Assembly (NCBI RefSeq): GCF_009362785.1
Contig: NZ_WHNQ01000018.1
Coordinates: 1 to 64,000, forward strand
DNA from: Paraburkholderia atlantica
GTDB taxonomy: Bacteria > Pseudomonadota > Gammaproteobacteria > Burkholderiales > Burkholderiaceae
Reading direction: 5' to 3'
DNA length: 64,000 nt
In this document: one piece after another, positions 1-8,370 of the stretch
Position numbering within the stretch: position 1 is the stretch's first letter
How the letters are laid out: each line of letters begins with the position of its first letter
Position numbers and translations under genes: made by a program
Notes under the pieces: model-generated
Told to the model about the DNA's origin: nothing
The model's database searches: none
Seen by the model: the letters and a program-made list of their open reading frames with translations, nothing else

Positions 1-2
1 TC

Positions 3-521
3 GAATGTGGGTCGTGCGATCTCGATGACGTGAGTGGCTGGATCGACTTCATCAATTTCTGCGACCGGCATCGTGATGCGACTGTCGTGGTGAACACCGC
101 AGCGAGGAGCCAGACTGGCGTCGCGCATTATGGTGGGACGCTTGCTGGTACGCTAGATGAGCTGGCACGGCAGTTGGTTGTGCTGTGGGTGATCAATCGG
201 CAACGCGACAGTCTGGAACTGCTGCTCAGGTTCGGTGCCACGTTCCCGAATGCAGTGACGCATGTGGTGCGTAACGGCTATTTTGGCTCGCCCGAGAAAT
301 TCACCCTGTACCGGGATTCGCAACTGAGGAGAGCGGTCGAGGAGCGGGGCCAGTCGCTGGATTTTCCAGATCTCGCGGATCGCGTCGCCGATGAACTGCG
401 CAGCCAGCGCCTGTCGATACGCAAGGCAGCGGAAACGATGCATATCGGCGAACGGGCCGAACTGCTGCGCTGGCGCGCATTGTGCGGATCGATGTTTGCC
501 AGGGTGACAGTCGATGGGTAA
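3..521 (+). CDS. Hypothetical protein, 5' end outside window
   Basis: The reading frame is open from base 3, so the gene probably begins before the window. A GTG at 30 would give 163 aa, but no ribosome binding site marks it. The visible protein is soluble and mostly helical, with a CGSC motif near the open left end and a charged C-terminal half (residues about 110-150) that could form a helix-turn-helix-like bundle. No family is recognised. Its stop codon overlaps the start of the next gene (ATGGGTAA at 514-521), which indicates translational coupling in an operon. With the frameshifted membrane protein and DUF932 next to it, it looks like plasmid or ICE backbone cargo. Function is unknown. 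Confidence 0.6.
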   Translation, partial: ECGSCDLDDVSGWIDFINFCDRHRDATVVVNTAARSQTGVAHYGGTLAGTLDELARQLVVLWVINRQRDSLELLLRFGATFPNAVTHVVRNGYFGSPEKFTLYRDSQLRRAVEERGQSLDFPDLADRVADELRSQRLSIRKAAETMHIGERAELLRWRALCGSMFARVTVDG

Positions 522-1124
522 GAGTCGAGGCGGGCCGCGTGACACGCTCGCCCGCCTGTTTCTCGACGTCACGGGTGAATTACCGGACGATGCCAGTGTC
601 CTGCGAATGCGGCGGGTGTCAGGTGCGCTGAACCTGCGCGATAACGATGCACTGTGGTCTGTGCTGGTTATGCTCGAATACTACGGGCGGCTCTACGAGG
701 TCATGCCGGAACGCATCCGGCGGGCGGGGCGGGCAGTCTCGATGTCGTGCGGACAGAGGCGCGCGCAGCCACTGACGTGCTGATGGCACAGCATCGTGAT
801 GCGCTTGCGCGCTGCAAGGCGACGATTGAACTGGCCGAGCGGATGACCGGTGAGCACGAGGCGCGTTACAGGGCCGCACTCGCGGAACTCGACAGGCAGG
901 CATTGTCTGTTCTGGTTGAACGGGCAAGCGGCCGGCTTGCGCGTATGGTGGGAAACCGGCTCGTGGCTGTGACGGCGATGGCGGCGCGTGAACAGCGGCA
1001 ACGGCTTGATGCGGCGGCGGCCTCATGTGAGCGAGGCGTGATGCGGCGGGTAGTCAGGGCGTGCTACGGGCTGATGGTCTGCGCGCTGGTTGTGTTGCTG
1101 CTGGCGGCGGGGGCTGGCTGGTGA
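514..1124 (+). pseudogene. Frameshifted C-terminally anchored membrane protein
   Basis: Two overlapping frames appear to be halves of one protein. The first (from ATG 514) reads ...YEVMPERIRRAG and would stop at 783. The second continues as GSLDVVRTEARAATDV and runs to 1124. The switch falls in the G-rich run around 721-733 and needs a -1 step, that is, one missing base. Joined, the product is about 200 aa: a helical N-terminal region, a long coiled-coil-like central part rich in Ala, Glu and Arg, and a C-terminal transmembrane helix (CALVVLLLAAGAGW). The start overlaps the preceding stop by eight bases. This general plan is common in conjugative-plasmid accessory proteins, but no family can be named. 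It could be a true mutation, a sequencing indel or programmed frameshifting. Confidence 0.5.
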
Positions 1125-1302
1125 GCTGAAAGTCATCTGATGCGGTAGGCTGTGTGACGTCTACTTGTGCGAGTCGCAGTTCGTCGGTGTCGCCGGCCAT
1201 GAACGCGGCGGCATCGCGAAGCATGCGCGAAGGCGGGTCGTTCTGGTCGACCCTGATCACCGGTACCCTGTAACCATTATCCTCTGCGGGGGCGAGTGCC
1301 AC
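1054..1302 (-). CDS. Possible small protein
   Basis: A minus-strand frame starting at a GTG (1302) encodes 82 aa. Its first 60 residues look protein-like (ALAPAEDNGYRVPVIRV, then an acidic-hydrophobic stretch), while the last 25 are low-complexity Pro/Ala/Arg antisense to the membrane-helix end of the upstream plus-strand gene. The frame stays open a few codons upstream to a TAA near 1324, so no ATG start is available. It may be a degraded small plasmid gene oriented like DUF932. No family was recognised and the call is weak. Confidence 0.25.
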   Translation of the reverse strand: MALAPAEDNGYRVPVIRVDQNDPPSRMLRDAAAFMAGDTDELRLAQVDVTQPTASDDFQLTSQPPPPAATQPARRPSARSTP

Positions 1303-1492
1303 GTCGTAGTACTTGCCTCTGTTTTACTGCAGGTCATTGACCGTTTCGACAGTTTGGGCTTGCGTGATTGACTCCAGAGTGGGAAACAAGGTGGCGGCCC
1401 AGCACTGTGTGACCGCGCCGGGACGTGACCCGGAGGGCGTCGTAGCGAAAAGACTGAGAACGGGGCGGCGTGGGTGCGCCGCCACCGGATCG

Positions 1493-2326
1493 TTATGCCT
1501 TCAGCTGGCGCATGGCATCCGCGAGCATCCAGAGCGCTCGGTTGAGCTTCACGTTCTGATCGATGCCCGTGACGGGGCGCGTGGACATTGCGCGGCCCGA
1601 TCGCGAGCGGCCGTGCAGTCCACCCTTCGTCAGGTTTTCCTGCACACGGTTAAACACGGTCCAGAGGTCATCGCGGCGATCCTCGAAACGGCGGGGCACC
1701 AGTAGCTGGCTTTCAGTGACGGGGGGCGGTGCCTCGGCGTCGGTGGGGTCGTAGCGCAGGGCAAGGGCGGAGCGGGCGAATGCATGCTGCTCATCGCGGT
1801 TCAGCTCGACGTTGCGCATGCCGTCCTTCTGCTCGCGGATCAGGTCGATGCCGTCGAGCACGTCGAATGCGCCATTGATGACGTTCTGGATGACGTTGCC
1901 TTTGTGTGGCACGCGGATATCGGCGATGTTCTCGCCCGCGATCATGCCGTTCTGGCAGACAAACCGGAATGTGCCCGCCAGCATCTGGTAACTGCTGGTG
2001 CCGTCGTGCGAGTTCAGCAGCACGATTTCGTTGGCTTCCTCGCCGGTGATCTGGTCGGCATGGCGAAGCCGCAGCATGTGTTTGGTGAATTCGCGCTTGC
2101 CCTGATCGCGCACGCGGGTCTGGCAGATCATGAACGGCTGAAACCCTTCGTTGCGCAGACCGCGCAGGACGTCGATGGTGGGAATGTAGGTGTAGCGTTC
2201 GGAACGGCTTTCGTGCTTGCCGTCCGCGAAGATGGAGGGAGCAACCCGGCGAATCTGGTCGTCTGAGAGCGGCGAGTCAGCGCGCAGCATCGGGGAGCCG
2301 TAATGGAAAGAGGAAGCGAGTTGCAT
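1493..2326 (-). CDS. DUF932 domain-containing protein
   Basis: This 277-aa protein matches the DUF932 (phage/plasmid-like, TIGR03299-type) family found on conjugative plasmids, ICEs and phages. The N-terminal half has the family-like stretch with SERYTYIPTIDVLRGLRNEG and a downstream IVLLNSHDGTSSYQ segment. The middle has FRFVCQNGMI, and the C-terminus carries NLTKGGLHGR. The ATG at 2326 is preferred over in-frame codons reaching 2398 because GGAGA lies just upstream on the minus strand and the family normally begins at this point. The biochemical role of DUF932 is unknown. The gene is monocistronic here, and a long hairpin (2436-2592) lies just upstream of its start. It supports a plasmid/ICE origin for the left end of the window. 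Confidence 0.85.
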   Translation of the reverse strand: MQLASSFHYGSPMLRADSPLSDDQIRRVAPSIFADGKHESRSERYTYIPTIDVLRGLRNEGFQPFMICQTRVRDQGKREFTKHMLRLRHADQITGEEANEIVLLNSHDGTSSYQMLAGTFRFVCQNGMIAGENIADIRVPHKGNVIQNVINGAFDVLDGIDLIREQKDGMRNVELNRDEQHAFARSALALRYDPTDAEAPPPVTESQLLVPRRFEDRRDDLWTVFNRVQENLTKGGLHGRSRSGRAMSTRPVTGIDQNVKLNRALWMLADAMRQLKA

Positions 2327-2435
2327 GGCAATCTCCACAGTCAAGGTTGAGGACCTGAACCGGGCGAGGGGAGGTGCCTTGCCATTGCGGCTGGACACTT
2401 CCCGGTGGAACTCGGGGTTGGCGTTGCTGCCGCCA

Positions 2436-2592
2436 GGCTCCCGGGTTCCCGCCCGTGCGACTTGAGGAGCCGATCGCGGGCGGGCGTCAAGGAAAAAGGC
2501 GAGGGAGGGGAGCGGGCAACACGGTCCCTCGCCCCTTGATGCGCGCCCGTTATCGGCTACGGTCGCGGGTCAAGGGCGGGAACCCGGGAGCC
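2436..2592. repeat. Long imperfect inverted repeat (hairpin)
   Basis: Arms at 2436-2454 and 2574-2592 are perfect 19-bp inverted copies (GGCTCCCGGGTTCCCGCCC and its complement). Pairing continues inward between about 2478-2492 and 2532-2548 (GGGCGGGCGTCAAGG with CCTTGATGCGCGCCC, one or two mismatches) and again at GGCGAGGG/CCCTCGCC. The whole 157-bp block could fold as one long stem. It lies about 110 bp upstream of the DUF932 start, pointing into it. It has no U-run, so it is not a simple terminator; a structured leader, ncRNA or replication/transfer structure is possible. Confidence 0.6.
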
Positions 2593-3861
2593 GGGTGTAA
2601 TGCCATGCTTCGGGTTGACCGGGCATGCAGGCGTGGACCTACAGGCGCCACCGCGTAGGGCACTCCTCGATAGAATGCGACGGGATTGACTGATGTGGCT
2701 GGAGTTGATGACCGACGATCGGCGCCATCAGGTGATTTACAACCGTGCGCGGCGGCAGGCCAGGATGCGCCTCGAGTAGCTGTATTGATGGCAGTCGTGC
2801 GGCCCGCGACTCCACGGCTGCGTGGCCACGGTCTCTCATAGCGGCGGGATCGGGACCTTGCCGACACCGCGACACGGGGCAGATTTCGGCCAAAGCCGAC
2901 AGTGGCCGATCAGGAACGTGTGACCGTTCTAGATCGCTTCACCGACATTCGCGACCCGGTGCCGGCGTATGTCAGCTTTCCTTATTGGCGAACGAATCCT
3001 CTCGACCCACTCCGGTCAGATGACCTTCTCGGAACCGGTCAGTCAGCTGAACCCAGTTTTTGCGAACCGGAGTGCGCATAAGCGGCCGTTGGCGACTTCA
3101 CCCAATCGACCCTCAAGAGCCCTTCAATCCCCCGCACCCTGTATGGCTACTTTCGAAGTCGAACCGTCATTCGTAGGATATCGGTCGGAAGTGTCGGGGG
3201 TTGGAACGGATCGGAATAGCCGCACGCGCCCAATATTCAAGAACACGCTTCGATCGACGAAGCTCCGGTCTTTCGAGACCGATCGGTCCACCGCAAATGC
3301 TGAAATGTGGATTGCATCAGGGCGGCGGGCTAACACCTGTGCAGTTTCACGCAGCGTCATGACGCCGCCCAAGGCAGGCTCGGGGCTAACCGGCACAAAG
3401 TGGTGCAGGAATAGCAATTTCTTGTAGACGCGGACCACCAGGTTCTCAGGCACTTCGAGCATCTTTGCCTCATTCGCGAGGTCCCTGATGCACGTCGTCC
3501 GATGTCAACGGGCACGTCGATGCCGTCCGCCTGTGAGCATCCGTTGCGGACATCTCGCCCGATCGACGAAATTCACGCGTCTGGCCGGTCGCCGCGCTGA
3601 GGCAGCGCCTATTACGAAAGGTATATGGGCGACGGTGCGTCCACACACCATACTCGGTTCATCAAAATTTGCCACGCAGGAGCCGGGCACAAAGCGGACG
3701 ACCAGAAAGCACCGCGTACGGCACCAATCAAGAAGCACAGTCCACGGTAGTCGAATCGAATCGTCATGCAACTTTATGATGCGTTCCTGTCGAGCGTGGC
3801 GAGACTCTCGCCCGGTCCGACGCAACCGAGACTGCGCCGATACTTTCCCAAGGAGATTCAC
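2593..3861. other. Gene-poor stretch with degraded sequence
   Basis: No convincing gene was found. Several open frames of 80-150 codons exist on both strands, but they have low-complexity or Ser/Arg-rich products without recognisable motifs or ribosome binding sites, as expected from chance open frames at high GC. The stretch contains one copy of a 49-bp dispersed repeat (3110-3158). The ribosome binding site AAGGAG of the next gene lies at its right end. Confidence 0.5.
3110..3158. repeat. 49-bp dispersed repeat, copy 1
   Basis: This block begins CCCTCAAGAGCCCTTCAATC and ends CTTTCGAAG. It matches 5165-5213 at 44 of 49 positions in the same orientation. Both copies are intergenic and flank the pair of small secreted-protein genes. 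The differences are mostly transitions, as in an old duplicated intergenic element. Confidence 0.6.
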
Positions 3862-4128
3862 ATGAAGACAGCACTGCTACTTATCGGTGGAGTGATCTGT
3901 ATGTCCGCCTGGCAGGCGAACGCTGCAGATACCATCTCGAATCCGTCGCCGGCAACGTCGGAGACTGTGATTACTTCGCAAGGTCCGGACTTTTCTGGTC
4001 ACTCCGAGTCGGGCGGCGTTGCCGTTCCCCATGAAAAAAGCCGGGGCGCAGTTTATCAAGACCTCGTGGACTCGAAGAATGACGGTCAAGCCGCGCGCAT
4101 CCAGCAACTTTACAGAGGAAGGAAATGA
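3862..4128 (+). CDS. Small secreted protein of unknown function
   Basis: This 88-aa protein starts at ATG 3862 behind a good ribosome binding site (AAGGAG, 3850-3855). The open frame extends upstream to 3766 but that part is not protein-like. Residues 1-22 form a Sec signal peptide (MKTALLLIGG, hydrophobic core, cleavage after NAA or AQA-like residues). The mature part is Ser/Thr-rich and polar, then has a short helical tail ending QQLYRGRK. It resembles the many short periplasmic proteins of Burkholderia (DUF4148-like in size and plan), though the DUF4148 motif is not clearly present. No function can be assigned. Confidence 0.7.
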   Translation: MKTALLLIGGVICMSAWQANAADTISNPSPATSETVITSQGPDFSGHSESGGVAVPHEKSRGAVYQDLVDSKNDGQAARIQQLYRGRK

Positions 4129-4240
4129 ACTGCACCGCTACCCTCGGCTGGGCGACTCAACTTGAGGGCCGAAGGCCGACCGCTAACTGGCCTTGCGCAG
4201 CGTGATATTCAGCGCCCGATTCGCTAGTAAGGAGATGACC

Positions 4241-4825
4241 ATGAAGATCAAGCATTTAAGCATGGCGTCGGCAACAGCCATCGCACTTCTCACGCTCAGT
4301 GGTGCCGCCCAGGCTGACGGCCACGGCGGCCACGGCGGCCTTTGCTCGAACGCAACGCTAAAGGGACCGTTTGGGTTCATCGGTCACGGAGAGATTCTTG
4401 GATTAATAGGTGCCGATGCTAAGGTGCATCCGTACGCCGCCCCGTCGATCCTCGATGACGTCGCCCTTGTGACGTTCGACGGCGCAGGCAATTTTTCACG
4501 CACCGACTTCGGCGTTATTGGCGGGTTACCGAAAGGTGGGCAGATTACCTTCAACCCGAACCAGACCGGCACATATACGGTGAACTCCGATTGCACCGGC
4601 ACCATGAAAATCTTTTATACGGCCGGCGGAGCCGTGCCGGCCGGCGTCGAGACTGATCTAAACATCGTCGTCGCTGCCGACGGGACGCTCGTCCAATCCG
4701 TTGTCTACAGGGCGGTCACCGCGTCAGGCCAGACCCCGGACGGCATAACGTGTCCACCGCAGTGCGAGCAAGGTGTGCAAGAAAGCTTTGAGGGGAAAAA
4801 GGTTCTGGTCTACGGCTTCCGTTAG
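4241..4825 (+). CDS. Secreted beta-rich protein of unknown function
   Basis: A 194-aa protein begins at ATG 4241, just after AAGGAG (4229-4234). An ATG at 4235 in the same frame is less well spaced. It has a signal peptide (MKIKHLSMASATAIALLTLS, cleavage near AQA) followed by a His/Gly-rich HGGHGG segment that could bind metal. The rest is a beta-rich domain with the recurring pattern FDGAGNF, QTGTYTVNSDCTGT and GTLVQSVVYR, seen in uncharacterised exported proteins of soil bacteria. The four or five cysteines of the mature part could form disulfides. It follows another small secreted protein by 112 bp and is probably a separate transcription unit. Confidence 0.7.
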   Translation: MKIKHLSMASATAIALLTLSGAAQADGHGGHGGLCSNATLKGPFGFIGHGEILGLIGADAKVHPYAAPSILDDVALVTFDGAGNFSRTDFGVIGGLPKGGQITFNPNQTGTYTVNSDCTGTMKIFYTAGGAVPAGVETDLNIVVAADGTLVQSVVYRAVTASGQTPDGITCPPQCEQGVQESFEGKKVLVYGFR

Positions 4826-5337
4826 TCGAGTCCCGGATGAACTCACGCTCGCAAATGGGCTAACCATGAGTCGGGCGGTGCCCCACCCTGGCCGCGGGTT
4901 TCGGAGCCTTTAATGCGGGCGCCTTTTGCCCGACGACCGGGGCACTTCACCGAACTTTCGCAACATGGAGGGCGCCGGTGCCCGTGATGCTGGCAGACAC
5001 CGATGCCACCAACATGATCGTGGCGACCCACGGAGGCGGGCGTATTTCGACATGATGGCGAGCGTAACTCAGTTGTTGGGGGGGCGGACGTTCCAACGTC
5101 CCACGTGAAGGTTGAACGTCTACGGCCGACCGATCAGTGCCTCACGCCACCGCCTGTGATCTACCCCTCAAGAGCCCTTCAATCCCCGGCAACCCGTACG
5201 GCTGCTTTCGAAGGATGGTGTTTGAAAAACTCGCAGAGCGGCGGTCGCGACCTGCCCGGAGAAAAATCGACATCCCAGATCGGCCGGCGAGCCGCTCGCG
5301 AACCTCGGTCAAGGGTAAGACCACCCACCAAAACCTG
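4826..5337. other. Intergenic stretch with repeat copy
   Basis: No gene is supported. Short open frames here lack start signals and protein-like composition. The stretch holds the second copy of the 49-bp dispersed repeat and separates two convergent genes. Confidence 0.5.
5165..5213. repeat. 49-bp dispersed repeat, copy 2
   Basis: It is identical to the block at 3110-3158 except for five substitutions, and shares the end motif CTTTCGAAG. See copy 1. Confidence 0.6.
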
Positions 5338-6402
5338 CTACCTGGCCTTGCGCGCCAAGTCGCTAGCTCCCAGTCGGCGGGCGAGAAGATGAATCAGGTA
5401 CATTGCGAACTCCGGGTCTTGGTAGTAGAGTCGTATTGCGTCGGCCGCAGAGGCCGAAAGGAGGTCGCAGTCGCTCTGGCAGCGAGCCGTGCAGGTGCGC
5501 CGATGGTCGGGAGAAAACAGGCCGATCTCCCCCAGCATCGTGCCGGGCCCTACCTCAACTCCGAACTCCAGCAGTCTGACCGTCCCGCGCACGACATAGT
5601 AGAGCGCATCGCTACTGGCATTCTTGTGGAACAGGGTTTCTCCGGCTTTAGTGCGAGCTGGCGTCATATGGGCGAGCAGTCGTGGCACTGAAAGCTGGTC
5701 TTCCAGCGCCTGATGAATCTGTACGTCGCTCACTTCCTGCAATCGCGCCGCCGTCATACTCGCCTGGCCGCGGCTGGACACCTTCAGCGCCTTGTAGACC
5801 GAGTGCAAGTGCACCTTTACCGTCCCTTCCGTGATGTTGAGTCGCCGTGCGATTAATTTGTTGGGCTCTCCTCGTGCCGCCAGCGCCAACACCTCAACCT
5901 GACGTTTTGTCAGTGCGCCGGGGGTGGCGTGGGGCGTCGCATCGGGCGGGCGCCGTGCCTGATCGGGTGGTGAAGCAGCGTCCGGTATGAAAGTGCGCAA
6001 GGCTGGTGGCAGATGAGCATGGCCTGCGAGCACGTGACGCAGTGCATCCAGCAGCACATCGGCACATTCCGCTTTGCCGACGCAGCCGCCCACGCCAGCT
6101 GCAAGGAAACTGTCGACACTGCGCGAATCGATCGCCGTCAGTAGCACGGCGACCGGCAAATCTGGCTGGATACGTCGCACCACATTGACTGCATTAAGCG
6201 CTTCGCGAATGTTGTCGCCATCCAGCACGAGCAGATCAGGGATAGATCCGCGCTCAAGAAGAGCAGTCGCGGCGTAGTCGGTACATCGCACCTCGACGCG
6301 GGTGGCCAGTTCAGCGAGAAGGCGCGCGACGCCATCCCGAAACAATCCAGTCGGAGCGACGAAAAGGACAAGCATAAGCCAAGGTCTCTTCCGTTGCGAC
6401 AT
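5338..6402 (-). CDS. Receiver-LuxR HTH-cyclic-nucleotide-binding regulator
   Basis: A 354-aa protein with three modules. Residues about 10-125 are NarL-type receiver-like. The phospho-acceptor position (LLVLDGDN) and the late Lys (CVGKAECADVLLDALRHV) are present, but the acidic pair that normally follows strand 1 is replaced (VAPTGLFRDG), so it may be a pseudo-receiver. Residues about 160-225 form a LuxR/FixJ helix-turn-helix (LTKRQVEVLALAARGEPNKL, ITEGTVKVHLHSVYKAL). Residues about 235-350 form a cNMP-binding/Crp-like jelly roll (GETLFHKNASSDALYYVVRG, PGTMLGEIGLFSPDHRR). The start may be ATG 6402 or 6375; neither has a strong ribosome binding site. It has no adjacent kinase. It probably acts as a cytoplasmic transcription factor integrating two signals; its targets are not visible here. 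Confidence 0.8.
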   Translation of the reverse strand: MSQRKRPWLMLVLFVAPTGLFRDGVARLLAELATRVEVRCTDYAATALLERGSIPDLLVLDGDNIREALNAVNVVRRIQPDLPVAVLLTAIDSRSVDSFLAAGVGGCVGKAECADVLLDALRHVLAGHAHLPPALRTFIPDAASPPDQARRPPDATPHATPGALTKRQVEVLALAARGEPNKLIARRLNITEGTVKVHLHSVYKALKVSSRGQASMTAARLQEVSDVQIHQALEDQLSVPRLLAHMTPARTKAGETLFHKNASSDALYYVVRGTVRLLEFGVEVGPGTMLGEIGLFSPDHRRTCTARCQSDCDLLSASAADAIRLYYQDPEFAMYLIHLLARRLGASDLARKAR

Positions 6403-7072
6403 CGACGCGCGGCTAGGTCACCCGTCTATCGTTCTACCGCGAAGAGCCGGCAATCACCCGCCCGCCCTTCAGCGAATGAATTCTGCGGCCCCGGAACGAC
6501 CATGCTGATCTGGGGTCTATCGCTAGATCCAACGACGTCCACAATTAGAACCGCAGCTTGTGCAGAAATTCTAAGCCCCGGAATTAGCGATGCCAAGGCA
6601 AATTGGCCGGTCGCAGGTCAAAAACCCTCTGCCCACTGGAGCGGCGCAGCCGGCTAAGTCCGATGGTCACGCACTCTCTCACCTGAGCCTTCGGACACAA
6701 GCTGTTAAATGCTCGGTGGAAAGCGAGTTCAACACGCTGGGATGCTTCCCCTGGCCGCGTTCCGATATCAAACCCAAAGATAGGAACCAGAACCGCCTGG
6801 TATCGACTCTCGAATCGGCGCAATATCTGGAAGAGATATCGCGGCTGCAATCAAGACGCCGTATGTTCCGCACCAACGATCAACGGAGATCAGGTTTTCC
6901 ATCGCAAGGCGCGACCGATACGAAAAGTAGTGCTACGCAGGCGTGCGTTGTTCGATGACTCATGCCGATGGAAAGGCGGTTCAAGCACGAGGAAAGGCCA
7001 GTGTCAGAGTTCTCACACGAGACAAAAGCATCGCGCGGCCGGCGATCGCAACTGCCCCGTAGGAGATCGAAG
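6403..7072. other. Intergenic stretch
   Basis: No supported gene. It separates the divergent three-domain regulator and the sugar-binding protein gene and should hold both promoters. The ribosome binding site AGGAG for the downstream gene is at 7061-7065. Open frames within it have no protein-like features. Confidence 0.5.
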
Positions 7073-8305
7073 ATGTCATTGCAGGTACGTGCCTCCTTCG
7101 CGCTGGGCATGATTGCGGTAGCGCTTTCGTTTGCAGGTATCGCAGTAGCGGCACACGCCGACACGGTCCGAATCACCGTCTCGCACTATAGTGACGCGAC
7201 TGGCCCATACTTCAACAAGATGGCTCAGGAGTTCGAGAAAGCTAACCCTGGTACGACAATCAAGATCGAAGAAGTAAACTGGGACTCGCTGCAGCAGAAG
7301 CTCCGCACGGACATCATGGGTGGCGCGAACTCGGATCTCGCGATTGTCGGTACCCGCTGGTTGCTGGACTTCGTTGAGGACGACGTCGCTGAGCCGCTTG
7401 ATAACTACATGGACGCGGGCTTCAGGGACCGCTTCATTGGCCAGATTCTTGCGCCGGGTGAAATCAAAGGCAAGGTGTATGGCTTGCCGATCGCTGCTTC
7501 AACACGCGCGCTGTACTACAACAAGGACCTGCTTGCGAAAGCGGGTTATCCGAACGGACCGAAGACCTGGAACGATGTAATCGATGCGTCGAAAAAGCTG
7601 AAAACGATGGGAATCGCCGGCTTTGGTCTCCAAGGTAAAGAGATCGAGACGGATGTCTATTTCTATTATGGACTCTGGAGTTACGGCGGAGACGTGATCG
7701 GCAAGGACGGCAAGGCTGCGTTCAATTCGCAGGCTGGCGTGAAGGCGGCAACGCTGTACAAATCGATGATAGACGAAGGTCTGACCGAACCGGGGGTCAC
7801 CGGGTATAACCGTGAAGGCGTACAGAACCTGTTCAAGCAGGGGCGTGTGGCGATGATTATCTCCTTGCCTTTGCTGTCGAAGCAGATCGCGAAGGAGGCG
7901 CCGAATCTGAAGTACGGTATCGATCCCATTCCGTCTGGAACGACGCAGGCCACCTATGCGGTGACCGATTCAATCTTGATGTTCAAGAACTCCAAGGTCA
8001 AGAAGAGTGCCTGGAAGTTTCTCGACTTCCTCTTTACAAAGGGCCCGCGCATCGAATTCTCGAAGACCGAAGGCTTCCTGCCCACGACGAAGGCCGAAGC
8101 CAGCGATCCGGCGCTCAATAGTCCGGACACCAAGGCGTTCATCGCATTGTTGCCGAACGCCCGCTTCGCACCGACTGTCACAGGGTGGGAAGACACCGGG
8201 AAGGCCGTGTCGGATGCCTTGCAATCCGTCTACCTGGGAACGGCTCAACCCGCCGCGGCACTGAACGCGGCAGCCAAAAAGGCAAACCGGTCGCTAGGCA
8301 AGTAA
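7073..8305 (+). CDS. Extracellular sugar-binding protein (ABC family 1)
   Basis: This 410-aa protein has a signal peptide (residues 1-30, ending AAHAD) and the fold of family-1 extracellular solute-binding proteins (MalE/UgpB type). Typical segments include FNKMAQEFEKANPGTTIKIE, VYGLPIAASTRALYYNKDLL and FKQGRVAMIIS. It would bind an oligosaccharide or sugar alcohol in the periplasm. The ATG at 7073 follows AGGAG, whereas the open frame extends 111 bp upstream without a signal. No permease or ATPase gene lies nearby, so it is an orphan receptor that must share a transporter encoded elsewhere or act in sensing. The next gene is convergent. Confidence 0.85.
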   Translation: MSLQVRASFALGMIAVALSFAGIAVAAHADTVRITVSHYSDATGPYFNKMAQEFEKANPGTTIKIEEVNWDSLQQKLRTDIMGGANSDLAIVGTRWLLDFVEDDVAEPLDNYMDAGFRDRFIGQILAPGEIKGKVYGLPIAASTRALYYNKDLLAKAGYPNGPKTWNDVIDASKKLKTMGIAGFGLQGKEIETDVYFYYGLWSYGGDVIGKDGKAAFNSQAGVKAATLYKSMIDEGLTEPGVTGYNREGVQNLFKQGRVAMIISLPLLSKQIAKEAPNLKYGIDPIPSGTTQATYAVTDSILMFKNSKVKKSAWKFLDFLFTKGPRIEFSKTEGFLPTTKAEASDPALNSPDTKAFIALLPNARFAPTVTGWEDTGKAVSDALQSVYLGTAQPAAALNAAAKKANRSLGK

Positions 8306-8370
8306 TGCGACTGCGGTAATCGGGATTTGATGCAGCCCAGCGCGCGAACGGTGCGAGGTGAAATGACTTT

